NCBI GenBank assembly: GCA_944472155.2
Contig: OX235275.1
Location: 55,011,228-55,075,227, forward strand
Origin: Trichobilharzia szidati
Taxonomy: Eukaryota; Platyhelminthes; Trematoda; Strigeidida; Schistosomatidae
Direction of reading: 5' to 3'
Length of the DNA stretch: 64,000 bases
A model generated the notes under the pieces. That model searched no databases, was not told the DNA's origin, and saw only the letters and a program-made list of their open reading frames with translations. Positions 33,066 through 43,878 of the stretch are shown piece after piece. Within the stretch, counting starts at the first letter, position 1. Each line of letters starts with the position of its first letter. A program made the translations under genes and the position numbers.

Positions 33066-34753
33066 TTTATTCAAACCGGGACTACTCTGGTTAACAAATT
33101 TACTAATACCTAAGCAGAAGATTAGGACACGAATATACAGACTGATGTAGTGTTTGGGTATCTTGATGAGGTATACTTCTTAGACGCCCTCAACAGAACA
33201 GAGGAGATCACCTTGGATTCTAGGGGATCAAAGAACTTCGTCAGATAAAATGAACCTCAGCCGTTTCACCGCCAATGATCAATGTGCTTGTCCGTGCGGA
33301 CTGAAACATAAGGCAGTGAGTATAATTTCCAAAACCCTTAGTAGCGGCTTTGCATTGTATTTATAATCTGTTCATACCATAGCCAAGAAATACCTTTTTG
33401 AATAGCTGTGAAAGTGACATTCTCCCTGCGATACTTGGGGAAATGTTAAGAACAGCCTGGCCACCAAGTAAGCTGGGCTGGGCTGATAAGTTAACAGGTA
33501 GTGTGGCCAAAGCTCAGATCCACCAGCATTGATGGCCACAAAATAATCGTGAGAGTTACTTTTGGTTGAAACGAACTGCAAATGAGCTCGAAGTCGTACA
33601 AGCGGAATAAATAACCGGTTTCTTGAGGACTACACCATGCCTGACTCACCTAGAAAGTCAAAGGTTGAGAGTAAATGGAACACTATCTGGGTGGAAAGCC
33701 ATTCCCAGTGAAGCCTTACTGAGCACCATTTCTATACCTACGCTGAAACCCTAGAAGCACCCTCACTACCATTCAGAGGATACTTGGGAGAAGATTATGA
33801 GTAATGATGATGATAGGTTAGTACTACAAAAGGAATGGGGCGAATTAACTAAATAGTCTTATCTCTAAAGTTTGGAAATCGACTCCGAGAATAGTGCAAC
33901 AATGAATCTAGATTAGAAATTTTATCCAAAATGCTTCCTGTGACAAAATAGAATCCATTAAAGTTAAGAGGTAAATGGTTTAGGAGGCGCTATCAGGTAT
34001 AACCTTAAAAATGTTGCTGATTAATTTTCCGTTTAGCTGTAGACAAGGTTTTCCATATACAGTAGGGGCCTGGTATGCCTTTTAAGTCTTTGGGCAAGAA
34101 CTTTATTGGAGCAATGTGCTCAACTCATTTTTTACGTTATCTTGAATGCTGCTTACAGTGAAACCACTGAATGTATAAGTAATAGCACTAGGAATAGTAC
34201 ACTTTGGGAATACCCTGACTGGTAGTAATGCTATGTGAAACAAGAGTTGGGTGAAACTCACATGCTCGCATAGGTTGGCTAAGGGCTGGTCATCTTAACG
34301 GAGTCAAGTGGCATGGGCCCCTTCAGTAGACGCTTTCAATGGTAACCTTCGATGATCATTGAGATATGCGTTGCGAAGGCTAACTCAGGCTACCTCTAAC
34401 TTACTATCCTTTGTTAGAGAACGCTGAAAGATGTTGCATATCAGTTGCAAATGATTGCTTGCACCTAGAAAATCATTACATGCATGAAAGTATACTCTAA
34501 GATATCACCTGGTTGCTGGGTTGCGATACACGAAATTTGCTTATTCAGATTTTCTCGACTTTCCGAACTTTGAATTTCATGTATTGTTTCTGGGACCTAT
34601 ATTTATTAACACTGACACAAAACATGAGGAATAGGAAAACTTGTTACTTTCGTAATATGTATTTCAGTACAAGACTGTTCTGACTTTCACAGCTGATCCT
34701 TAGTGTTGGGTGCTTATACCGCGCCGCATGTGAGATTTTGCGTTACTTTTCAG
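33066..34753. other. Unassigned sequence upstream of the AP180 coding start
   Basis: No coding motif recognised. An acceptor-like TTACTTTTCAG ends at 34753, just before the start codon region, so one or more untranslated exons and the promoter of the AP180 gene are expected further left. Confidence 0.35.
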
Positions 34754-34757
34754 AGTG

Positions 34758-34923
34758 ATGGCTGGAAAGGTTGTTAAGCAACTGGCTGGTAGTGGAACAG
34801 GCCAAAGCCTTTCCGACCTAATGACAGCCATGAAATACACCTTATCTGGTTCAGTGGTAGTGAAAGTCATCTGCAAAGCCACCACAGAGGAAATGTGTGC
34901 TCCAAAAAAGAAACATTTAGCAT
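34758..34923 (+). CDS. PICALM: AP180/CALM clathrin adaptor, first coding exon
   Basis: AP180/CALM proteins bind phosphatidylinositol 4,5-bisphosphate, clathrin and AP-2 at coated pits through an N-terminal ANTH domain and help load synaptobrevin-type SNAREs. This exon encodes 55 residues. [20 protein letters not shown] then [19 protein letters not shown] matches human GQSLTDRITAAQHSVTGSAV...CKATTHEIMGPKKKHL. The basic KATT...PKKKH segment (about residues 40-53) is the lipid-binding site of the family. It starts at ATG 34758; the ten residues before GQSL are extra compared with human. An AG at 34752-34753 suggests a spliced 5' untranslated exon. It ends one base into a codon before GTAATT. Confidence 0.93.
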
Positions 34924-34958
34924 GTAATTATGGGAGTGATTTTTCAATAAGTTTCTAG

Positions 34959-35101
34959 ATCTTGTACAATGTACATTTGAGCCTCGACTGTCAGTCCCGG
35001 ATTTTGCTAACCAAATTGTGAATCGGACTCAGCATAGCAACTTGGTTGTTGCGTTCAAGGCGCTATTAACTATACATCATCTAATGCAGTACGGAAATGA
35101 G
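34959..35101 (+). CDS. PICALM: AP180/CALM clathrin adaptor, coding exon 2
   Basis: Completes the split Tyr codon and encodes 47 residues: LVQCTFEPRLSVPDFANQIV, then NRTQHSNLVVAFKALLTIHH, then LMQYGNE. Human has LIQCTNEMNVNIPQLADSLF and VVVFKSLITTHHLMVYGNE. These are ANTH helices 2-4. The preceding intron (34924-34958, GTAATT to TTTCTAG) is only 35 bp, typical of the short 5' introns of schistosome genes. The exon ends in phase 0 before GTAAAA. Confidence 0.94.
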
Positions 35102-35164
35102 GTAAAAATACTTAGAATGTTTTTATTGTTAAAACTTTTCTGAGTGCTCTGGCACTAGCGCTGC

Positions 35165-35362
35165 TTATCTTTTGGTTTGCAAATACTCTCTAATGTGGAA
35201 TACTAGTTCTTCCAACGAGTCATACTCTGAGAACCGATTCCCACTCGTGGTCTCAGCACCCTCGATTGACCTTTTCAAGAAGGGTTTAGAAGAACACAGA
35301 AACTTATTAGAAAAGGATTACTACAGGCTTAAGCCTTCTCTCCTCAATAAATTAGTCTAAAT
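35165..35362 (+). mobile_element. LINE C-terminal coding fragment
   Basis: The frame 35172-35360 ends FPLVVSAPSIDLFKKGLEEH followed by a short tail and a stop. This resembles the C-terminus of LINE polyproteins (W-N-LP-VV-A-S-D-FK). It lies in intron 2 of the AP180 gene, in the same sense. Confidence 0.5.
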
Positions 35363-36860
35363 CTTGTCACAGCTGTTTTTTTATCGACATTGTTATCCTA
35401 CTATGTGTGGCCATTTAATCCCCATGGGAGAATTCTGTAGCAGATTTATGGGGTTTTTTCAAGGGGAAAATGGTGTGTTTCCCCGAAATTTTGGCATCAA
35501 GTTGTCCCATAATGTTTTATTTGTGTATTTTTGTGAGTGTCAGCCATCATCATTGATTTTGGTGTGAATTCAGTAAGCTTTAGTAGTTATTTCGGCCGAA
35601 TCGCTGCTTAAGCAGCAAATATTAAGATACATTTTCCATAACTCCCTACGTGTTTTAGAGTCAACCAAGTCGAAAGTCTCTATTCATCGTTCACCCGCCT
35701 TTGACTACCAGCTGTTCGAATTTTAACTATGCCAGCCACCAACCATAAGATTAGTAAACTTGACGATAACCTTATTTTTCCTAAGAACTTTAATGAAGTT
35801 TCCTAGTTAAACGTATTAAATGATATAATAACTAGACAAAACTAGGAAACGAGATAGCGATTTAATTATGGTAAATTATGGTCACGAAGAGATGTGCCAA
35901 CCAAAATCTTATAGTTTGTGGGGGTGGTTGGGGTGCTGTCTGGACACCCAAACCGAATCAGGCACTTGTCTTAATGAACCCCTCCCTCCTGAACCTTTAA
36001 CTTGAAGTCTCATAAGCATGGCGGAAGGGCAGCCTTAGAAACAAAAGTTTTCTTTGATCGTCTTTGACCGAAACAGGTCTGGTGACACGTGAAGGCGGCG
36101 AATAGGACTTACATGGCAGAGTCTATGAACTTGCGGCGACATAAGGGAATTTTGAGAGGAATGCTGGAGTCTACTCTCACTCAGCGGTAACAAGTGGGGG
36201 ATTGAATAGTAAACTAATTATATACGTGCATGGCATTCCTAATCAGTGGTATAACTGGTAGCTTCGAGGGCCCCTGGGTTGAGTTACTTGTGGTGGTAAA
36301 TAAAGAAATGCATTACTTGAGTTTCACATAATCTGGTCAATATTTGAATGCTTTTCGCTTAATAGACTGTGGTTTTAGTTATTGTAGCACTTAGTAATTG
36401 ATGACAGATCCTTTTATGACACTATCTTATAAATTCTCCTTACTATTTCCAAATTCAAATGATAAAAGGTAGTAAGCTTCTGTAGTCAGTGTTAGTCTTT
36501 AAAATAATTTTCTCAGTAGTCATCTAATATTCCTTTAAAAGTGGCCACCAACAGAGCAGTGAGGAGTTCCAGTTGTTGGCCATCCTATGTAGGAATCTAA
36601 ATTCTACAGGTATTTTGTTTGACTGCGGTTTGAATACCAATTTATTGGTGACCTTTCAATGGTTTTCTAAAAGAGAGAAAAGACTACAAAGGTCAATACT
36701 CAAATCATTTAAGTATACGATACTTCAAATTAAGTCCCCTTCGGTGTGACAGTGAGAGGAGGTTTTAAGTTATACAAGTGATTAGGAATCGTTCTTTTTT
36801 TTCACCATTCTGTAGTTCTCTAATAAGTAATCCATATGTTTGCATTTGTACTTTAAAAAA
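35363..36860. other. Intron sequence, unassigned
   Basis: Part of AP180 intron 2. About 35930-35990 (CTGTCTGGACACCCAAACC...) resembles 37810-37870, suggesting an old dispersed repeat. No coding motif. Confidence 0.3.
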
Positions 36861-37074
36861 ATTTTATTCCTTTACGTTCCCAGTGGAACATAGGGCTTCA
36901 AGCTAGAGGCTCCAAGTTCCGATAGCAGTGGAATTTATTTTCACGGGATGGGGTTGCTAGCCTCGTGCCCAAACTTCCCACCAGTTTTATTATTGGCCTA
37001 TTGAGGTAAAGGAGTGCGTCGGTGGCCGGACCACATGAGGCGTGGTCGGCAGGCCACGCATTTTGTGGTGGACG
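36861..37074 (-). mobile_element. SINE-T copy
   Basis: Minus strand: tRNA-like head with GGCCACCGACGCACTCC, body, and tail ending CCACTGGGAACGTAAAGG. The head is rearranged around the B box. Confidence 0.8.
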
Positions 37075-37447
37075 CATTTGCGTTTGTGCTGTCCGTAAGT
37101 AATTAGTTGTTCATGGTTATTTATTCAGCATAGTAAAAAAATTTCACGTGCTTGTAAGGTTGAATGTGGAAGCCTAGGTTCAGAATGTGTATTACACACT
37201 TATCGGACAAGATGTTAGAAAAAAATTCATTTATCATTCATGTCCTTGTAAATTGATCTTTGTTGTTCACACGTCAGTTTTATTTTATATTTAAAAATGG
37301 AGTAGTAGTAGTAGTCGGAATGACCAGGCTAAATCATTCTTAATATTATGATGAGTGAATCAGACAGTGCCACCAGTTATCATGTACACATTTTCATTGA
37401 GTATAGTTCCAATACACCTGTTTATTCATTCCCCACCCAGTTTGTAT

Positions 37448-37688
37448 GTGCGTCGGTGGCACAGCAGTAGAATACTCACCAACCACGCAGGTGGTTCGAG
37501 GTTCAATCCCCGGCCACTCACGCACTCCTTAACCTCGCTAAGCCGTTAACAAGACTGGTAAAGAGGAAAAGTTGGGCATATGAGGCTGGCAACCCCATCT
37601 CGTAGAAAATAAACTCCAATGCTTACTGGAACTTCAAGCCCCTAGCTTGAAGCCTTATTTTCCACTAGGAATGTAAAGGAATAAAAAA
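37448..37688 (+). mobile_element. SINE-T, full-length
   Basis: Head GTGCGTCGGTGGCACAGCAG (A box), B box GAGGTTCAATCCCC, body, and tail TTGAAGCCTTATTTTCC ACTAGGAATGTAAAGG, then As. Confidence 0.85.
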
Positions 37689-37720
37689 ACCTAATTTGTA
37701 TAACTTATACATACAAAAAG

Positions 37721-38098
37721 TTATTTTTTATTGAAACACAAACTTTGCACATTATTTTCACCAAAAGATGCGCCACACAAAATTACACAATTTCCGCAAG
37801 GTCTGGAATACTTCCCGGACACCCAGACCAAAACATATGTTTGTCTTGAGGAGCTACCCCACGAGTCTTTGATTTGAATTTCGATCCTAATACAAGGCAG
37901 TTGTGAAGCGTCAGCAATTGCGTTTCCATGGTTTCCGGTGCCTAAAACAGCTGCATACGCCATCCGATCCTTTTGGATTCTGGAGCTCATGTTCACCATA
38001 GGTTTGGAATCAGGGTTTTCTAGTTCCTCTAGGTAGACATATCCACCAGTCCAATTATAAGCGCCGGACGTTCGCATTTGGACAATATAGAACAACAC
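37721..38098 (-). CDS. Unidentified open frame, 125 codons
   Basis: Longest frame of this intron that is not a LINE or Penelope frame. The protein has GYVYLEELENPDSKPMVN and a Cys/Gly-rich C-terminus (CGNCVILCGASFGE); I recognise no family. Parts of the underlying DNA resemble 35930-35990 and 58405-58430, so it may be repeat-derived. It is antisense to the AP180 gene. No signal peptide or membrane segment is evident. Confidence 0.3.
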   Translation of the reverse strand: MLFYIVQMRTSGAYNWTGGYVYLEELENPDSKPMVNMSSRIQKDRMAYAAVLGTGNHGNAIADASQLPCIRIEIQIKDSWGSSSRQTYVLVWVSGKYSRPCGNCVILCGASFGENNVQSLCFNKK

Positions 38099-38375
38099 TG
38101 GATCATTGCCGCTGGTAGTTTATGCCTCCTCCTCTTCAAGTTGTAGTTATGGTTACCGAACCTCGCTGCCTTTACATCGACTTTGTTAACATTATCGCAG
38201 TTATCTTTTTCAATAAACTGTCACAAAGTTTTCGTCAGCTCGTTCTGTGTTTCTTATCATCATGATATTGCACAAAGCCCAAACTGACAGGAATGTTGCT
38301 TATCGATCCACTGTTAAAGTACAAATTATGGTTTTAATAGTCTATAGTCTAATTTTTATTTTTATTTTTTTAAAT

Positions 38376-38603
38376 GTTTTGTTCCTTTGCGTTCCGAGTG
38401 GAACATAGAAGCTTCAAGCTAGCGCTCTGAAGTTTCAGTAGCAGTGATGTTTTGTTTTATTTACTGGATGGGGTTTTCAGCCTGACACCCAACCTTCCCT
38501 CTTTACCGCCGGTTAAGAAAGGTAAAGTAGTGCGTCGACCCGGGGGTCGAACCTAGGACCGTTTGCCTGGTTGACTAGTGTTCTACTACTGAATCACCGA
38601 TCC
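38376..38603 (-). mobile_element. SINE-T copy
   Basis: Minus strand: head with B box GGTTCGACCCC, body, tail with CCACTCGGAACGCAAAGG. Confidence 0.8.
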
Positions 38604-38829
38604 ATATATAGTCTGTTACTAGTTTATTTATCAGATATATCACAGTATAAAACAGTATATACTGAAGGCATTGTGTTTAAAAGATTGCCAAGCAAATACT
38701 TCTTTCTTGTTGTACAATATCGAATAAAAAGACTCAAATCGATTTTTACCAGGAAGAGAGATTTTTAAATAGTTGATTATTATGTTAATATTCATTCCCT
38801 GGGCCCCTAGTATTTGTTAGACAGGGCTT

Positions 38830-39780
38830 TACCAGCACATTACTCACTATTTCACTCTGTTTTCTGCATTATTGATATAAGTATGAAACTTGCGCACTGT
38901 GGTAGAGTATAACTCCATAATAGATAAGATTTCATTTTGATAAATCACACAGTGTTGTTGTACAGTAATATTAACTGATGACGTTTCGAGCACAAATTAT
39001 TGCTCATAATCAAATAAAGTCACTCACTCACATAACTTCTGCTTCATTTATATACATGTGTGGAATCGATTAGATATTGGAATAAAATTCAATATGAGAT
39101 AATGTACATTCAGAAATAATAGTACGAGTGTTATTAATCCATTACAATTAGATGGGAAATAAGACGAGTGTTTTTATAGTCAAAATAAGTAACTTGTTAG
39201 GATGTTATAATGTACATGAATTGAAATAGAATTTTAAGATTATTTGTTATCCTCCTCTGATCTGACTGGTGGTAATATCTCCCATATCCCTGGTATTTGC
39301 ATTGAGTCACTCCTATTGCGTGTGTTGGATGAAGACTAGATGAACCAGGATTCAGTAAACAACCTCTCTCTCTCCACCTACCTAGATTACTCTTTAGAAT
39401 TTTAACCCTCTCCCACCCTTTTGTGTGGTTGTTTGTTAATGCGTGAAGTGCAATAGCTGAGCTTTTTTTCTAAATTACTTATCTTTTCAGGGTCAACCAT
39501 TCTAACCTTAGCTAATTTCTTATGTTCTGATAATCTGACTATCCCTGACCTACTAGTTTGACCTATGTAGTTGACGTCACTCACAGTCATTGCAGGACAT
39601 TTTGTAAATTATATTATTTTGTTTAATTGGTTCCACCGGGTCTTTCAACCTACAAAGTTTGTCTCTGAGTGAGTTTGTGGGTTTGAATGCCACCCTAATT
39701 CCTGTTTCCTGCAGCCGTTTTATAGCTACTTCCCCGACTGACCATAAACTGACACCTCTTCTTCACACAATCTCCTCTAT
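38830..39780 (-). mobile_element. Penelope-like element, GIY-YIG end
   Basis: Minus-strand 3' part of a Penelope-like element. It encodes the linker TGIRVAFKPTNSLRDKLCRL (near 39700-39640), KQNNIIYK, then NYIGQTSRSGIVRLSEHKKL (39402-39590), which is the GIY-YIG endonuclease signature (YIG, then R...EHK). A 3' untranslated region follows down to the ACTCCATAATAGATAAG end near 38910-38930. Penelope-like elements couple a reverse transcriptase to this endonuclease. The reverse-transcriptase domain is absent here. Other copies are at 55110-56023 and 57290-59135. Confidence 0.85.
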
Positions 39781-40311
39781 GTCACCCTTGGAGTGAAATC
39801 CGATTCTCCCTTGTTCCGATTTGGCTTCTAATCAAGGATTTGCTTAGTGTCACTCAACGGTCTCCTCAGCATATATCCACTCCTTCTGCATACATGTGGG
39901 ATAATAATATGTTCTTGGTTGGTTTGCTGCTTGCCAAAGTCCCTTGTTGCTTATATCCTTTCCAGTTCTAAGCCCGGAAAAGTAGTGGAAGTTGTGTGTG
40001 CAGGATTAACCACCTTAACCTTGGAAAATCGATCCGGTTACTACAGAAATTTCAAAGCATATATATGTATATATATTTCTAGGAAGGATTGGATAAGAAT
40101 GTTTATATCTCTCTCTAGTGTTCTAATCGACCTTTAGGTTTTTAAACCAATAATGTTTGTCTCACACTCAGTTTTTTCTTCAAAGCGATTTTACTCTCTT
40201 CCAAATAAAAGATCAAATGTAAGGAATATGGTGAATAACTTGTTTGCTCTCCATTAATTTGAAGGTTTACCAATAGAGAGATGGGGTTTTGTAAAAGTCG
40301 CTCATGTGTGT
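39781..40311. other. Intron sequence, unassigned
   Basis: Part of AP180 intron 2; a 96-codon plus-strand frame (39847-40137) shows no motif. Confidence 0.3.
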
Positions 40312-40625
40312 GTGTGTTGATTGGCAGGGATTTGATTGATTCTTGATTTAATCGCGAAATGAATTCATATCTCTGCCGACCAAGACGTGAAAGTTACAAG
40401 GCTAGTGAGCTCATAGACCATTGAGCCACTGGGACCCGATCCAATGGCCAGTCCAGGAATTCTAACTTCTGCCAATTCACGACATAGCGCGACCATTTCG
40501 CAATATCTTCTTCTTCGATGAGTTACTGCCTCATCTTCAACCTGCTGTACCCTACTGTGGTCACGGCTTCCCACTAGAACCTCAGGTTAACTGCCTGAAT
40601 AGGACCAATCACTAGTGAGCATCAG
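40312..40625 (-). mobile_element. SINE-H copy lacking its hammerhead
   Basis: Minus-strand 5' extension and tRNA-like head (A box CATTGAGCCACTGGG reversed), with a short piece of tail at its left end, but the hammerhead core between them is gone. At about 40625 the unit's 5' end (CACTAGTGAGCATCAG) is joined directly to a plus-strand hammerhead. Confidence 0.8.
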
Positions 40626-40628
40626 ATG

Positions 40629-40790
40629 TGTACTGATGAAGAGTCCCAAACTAGGCTGACGAAACAGCTGTCCAGTACTCCCTATTGGTTTTCCAGTAGT
40701 TCTCTAACTGATGTCAGCTGCTCATGATGAAATCCTCCATGCAATCAAACAAAATCCCTCCCTACAAAACCAATACTTGAAAACTTGAAA
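40629..40790 (+). mobile_element. SINE-H 3' half with hammerhead core
   Basis: Starts just before CTGATGA (core 40633-40664: CTGATGA, AGA, GTCCCAAACTAGG, CTGACGAAAC) and continues through the tail to CCAATACTTG. The tRNA-like head is absent; the inverted head precedes it. Confidence 0.85.
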
Positions 40791-40809
40791 GTTAATTGAG
40801 TGTTGGCTA

Positions 40810-41113
40810 ATGACTGATTACCACGGGATGAAGTTGTGTGATCAGCGTGGTTCACCAAGTTGGGTGTTGATGACAAACACTCACTGATGACATCGGCTGA
40901 TGGTCGTGCTGTATGTGCAGGATTAGCAGAAGTTAGAATTCGCGGACCGTCCATTGAATTACATCTCAGTGGCTGGATGGGTACTGGGATCGCCTCGTAA
41001 CCTGATGGTCCTGGTTTCAATCCCTGGTGAGGTCATATTTAGCTACTGCTGAAGAGTCCCAAACCAGAATCAGACAACTGTTCAATAATCCCTTTTGATT
41101 TTCAGCGGTTCTC
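40810..41113 (+). mobile_element. SINE-H copy, diverged
   Basis: Full order recognisable on the plus strand: 5' extension, A box (CAGTGGCTGGATGGG), B box (GGTTTCAATCCC), and an eroded hammerhead region (CTGCTGAAGAGTCCC). Confidence 0.75.
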
Positions 41114-41505
41114 TAACTACAGGATTTCATCATGAGCTGAAAATGGTTAAAAAACATCATTGGAAAACCAGCAGGGAATACTGAAAAGCTGTTTCGTCCT
41201 AGTTTGGGGTTCTTTATCGGTATGCACCCATCGCCATGGTTCGAACCCAGGATCTTCCGGTCACAAGGCCAGTTCGTAGACCACTCAGCTACTGGGACCC
41301 GATCCAATGACCAGTTCGTGAGTTCCAGTTCCTGCCCATTCACGATATAGCGTGACTGGCACTAGCCAATATCATCTCTGGCGAGTATTTGTCCTCATAC
41401 CCAACCTGCTGCACTTCACTGGTTACGATTTCCCACTAGAACCCAGGTAACTACCTACCTGCATGAATAGGGTCAGTCACTAGTGAGCGTCGGATTGATA
41501 TTCAA
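41114..41505 (-). mobile_element. SINE-H, near full-length unit
   Basis: Minus-strand unit with the whole 5' extension, ending at about 41495 in CACTAGTGAGCGTCGG. On the minus strand: extension, A box (CAGTAGCTGAGTGG), B box (GGGTTCGAACC), hammerhead region with CCGATAAAGAACCCC...GGACGAAAC (defective), tail. Confidence 0.85.
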
Positions 41506-41507
41506 CT

Positions 41508-41632
41508 GTTGGTTTGCAGCAGGGATTTTATTGGTTTCAGAATTTCATCATGGGCAGCAGCAGGAAGTCTTGGGACAGCTGTTTCGTCAGCCTGGTTCGG
41601 GACTCTTCATCTGTGTGCACCCACTCCGTGTA
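41508..41632 (-). mobile_element. SINE-H 3' fragment, next unit of the row
   Basis: Tail (GTTTGCAGCAGGGATTTTATTGG) followed by a disrupted hammerhead region. It follows the 5' end of the previous unit by only a few bases, so the units stand head-to-tail. Confidence 0.75.
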
Positions 41633-41819
41633 TAAACTTAATCTGTTAGTTGATTAACAGTTTGTAGAGAAGACTACGTTGAAACATTTCCCATAGTAAA
41701 AAAAAGCTTATTTTATTTATACTGTTATCTACACTGTAGTTACTTTACTGCCTTTTTCTATGCATACATGCATAGCTGCAAATAAATTCTAATTATCCTT
41801 TTCCTTATGTTTATTTCAG

Positions 41820-41895
41820 AGATTTTCACAATACATCGCATCGAATAATTGTCATTTCTATGTCCCAAATGTCCATGATCGCAACACATTTCAAT
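41820..41895 (+). CDS. PICALM: AP180/CALM clathrin adaptor, coding exon 3
   Basis: Encodes RFSQYIASNNCHFYVPNVHD then RNTFQ, and one base of the next codon. Human has RFIQYLASRNTLFNLSNFLDKSGLQ, so this is the middle of the ANTH domain. Acceptor TTTATTTCAG, donor GTAAGA. Phase 0 in and phase 1 out agree with exons 2 and 4. The preceding intron (35102-41819) is 6.7 kb and full of SINEs and a Penelope-like element. Confidence 0.92.
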
Positions 41896-42004
41896 GTAAG
41901 ATGGTGTATCTTTGTGTATCTGCATTTTAAAAAAAAATTGTATCACTTGTTGCTGAAATATTTCAACTGACTAATAATCAACTGAGTTTTCAATGTGTAG
42001 AATG

Positions 42005-42112
42005 TTTGTTTGCACAGAAACAGGGTAGTTCAAGTTGCCACACTTCCGCACAGAGCAGAGCATACAAAGGTAGAGAAGAGAGTCCAAGTTTGCTGAAGAA
42101 ACATATAGAGAT
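42005..42112 (-). mobile_element. RTE-1 LINE 3'-end fragment
   Basis: Short diverged minus-strand match to the RTE-1 3' end (GTTCAAGTTGCCACACTTCC... ACAAAGGTAGAGAAGAG). Confidence 0.6.
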
Positions 42113-42356
42113 GCATAGAAATGGACCTAGGAGATAGATTTCAATGCGTGTTCACAGTATATGTGCGACATGGTAAACGATTATGTAAAACTATATCACT
42201 AAAAATAAACTCAAACCATTGGTTCTTAGTGTATGAAAGAACTCAATCAAACAGTCTACGCCCCTCTGTCTCTATGTGGCCCTAACAGTCAGCAACAATC
42301 TGATGGATGGATTGATTTCATGTTTTAATTTAAACAATCGAAACTCTTTTTTAACT

Positions 42357-42420
42357 GCGATTCGCCCCTGTAAAATGTAAGATGATGCTGCAGGATTGGA
42401 CTTCACCAACCCCTAGATTC
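42357..42420 (+). mobile_element. RTE-1 sliver, left part of an interrupted plus-strand copy
   Basis: 64 bp of RTE-1 sense sequence (FAPVKCKMMLQDWTSPTPRF), ending at CCCCTAGATT. The same reading resumes, after an 18-bp loss, at 43879, so 42421-43878 looks like an insertion into one plus-strand RTE-1 copy. Confidence 0.8.
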
Positions 42421-43574
42421 GGTCGGTCGGTCGGTTTTCGACATAGAACTTTGCACATATGTGCGGCAGTTCAAGTCGCCACACTCCCTTCATGTAGCAC
42501 ACAAAGCAAGAGAAGAAAGTAGAAAAAATGCATATTGGAGACAGTAAACAGAGGTGTGAGACAAAAGGAATAGGAATAACGGAGAACAAAACAGTTTAAT
42601 TGGGAATCATAAGTCACAAGGAGTGGATGCATCTGCGCCACTGAGAACGATTTTGAGCCATGTCACCAATTGTTTCCAACCATTGGTTTTTACCATCCCG
42701 AGGGCCCCAACCAGGAAGTCTACATCTTCCTACGTGGCTTAGATTAACTGTTGTGGATTTCATTGATTGGTGCCATGTTTTGGTTTGACCACCGCTAGCT
42801 CTTTTCCAGCCTGACCCTATATCAGCTAACATTGCCCGTCGAGGAAGGCGATGGCTAGGCATGCGCAACACATGTCCTAATCATCTCAGTCGAGGTAGCT
42901 TGACAGCCTCGTCTATTCATTTCCCCTCCCGCCTACCTAGCACTCGATCGATGCCTAACCTCATTATTGCTCACCTTGTTATACCACCAACTGACACAGG
43001 AGGTAGAACGCAGGCACCTATGTTCAATGACAGCTAATCTTTTCATATCTTCCACTCTCAATGGCCAGGTCTCCCAGCCATAAAGGAGGAAGGAGCGGAC
43101 TACTGAGCAGTACACTCGTCCTTTGGTCGATAGCCAGCCGGATATCACGTCTACTATGCCAGAGACGGCGTAAACTGGCATATGCGAAACTAGCCCTCTG
43201 TATTCGTGCTGAGATTTCGTCGGAGATCAACCCGTTGGCGTTGACTGATGGTACTTCCCAAATAAGTGAAGCGGTCAACGTGCTCTACCACTTCACTTCC
43301 TATTTTCAATCTAGGGGTCGGTGAAGTCCAATCCTGCAGCATCATCTTACATTTTACAAGGGCGAATCGCTTGCCAAACATACGAAGATTGTTGCTCAAG
43401 GTGTTCAGTAGAGTCTGCATTTTGTCAGCGTCCTCGCCTAGAAGGACTATATCGTCTGCATATTCTAAGTCGACGAGATTATTCCCTGGTAGCAAGTCAA
43501 TCCTTGAGCCGCTGAAGTGAGTTAGGGTTAAGTTCATTATTACATCTATGATGAAGTTTAATAGGAATGGGGAT
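42421..43574 (-). mobile_element. RTE-1 LINE 3' part, inserted in inverse orientation
   Basis: Minus-strand copy from the (CGGT)n tail at 42419-42435 to AATAGGAATGGGGAT at 43560-43574. It encodes DLEYADDIVLLGEDADKMQT (catalytic YADD, near 43440), FTYLGSTIS, and the well-kept C-terminus [20 protein letters not shown] to RRCIHSL (42614-42871). One or two frame changes separate the blocks. The final 85 residues differ from the neighbouring plus-strand copy at one position. Confidence 0.88.
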
Positions 43575-43878
43575 TGTTCATTTCCTCTCTCTCTCTGTCT
43601 TTGATGTCAAATCTATCTCTCTGCTATTTATTATTTTTATGCCTACGAACGTTTCTTTATTCACTACTGATAAATCGTATCAGTAGCACACGTCACAATA
43701 TATCAAGTGTTTTTAAGAGTAGAAAGGAGAGAATGTGTCATCGTGATATATGTCCACTGTAACTACTTCAAGGAGCATGAAATAAACGTCAGTCTGTGGT
43801 AAATGACTGCAACAAGGCAGTCATACTGTGCTAATTGGCAAATCATACGTTGACTAATATTTCTAGGTCAGGTGTCGT
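43575..43878 (+). repeat. Linker of the inverted RTE-1 unit, copy A
   Basis: 304 bp of non-LINE sequence between the two inverted RTE-1 parts, starting TGTTCATTTC and a CT run and ending GGTCAGGTGTCGTGT. It is alignable along its whole length with 62309-62623, which sits in the same position in the second composite. No coding motif. Confidence 0.85.

Noticed and set aside
34758..35101. Intronless retrocopy of AP180
   Set aside because: A 35-bp intron with proper ends is present, and later exons with matching phases lie downstream, so this is the gene itself.
36200..36310. Possible tRNA-like A and B boxes
   Set aside because: The putative B box departs from the consensus at key positions and no arm pairing was found.
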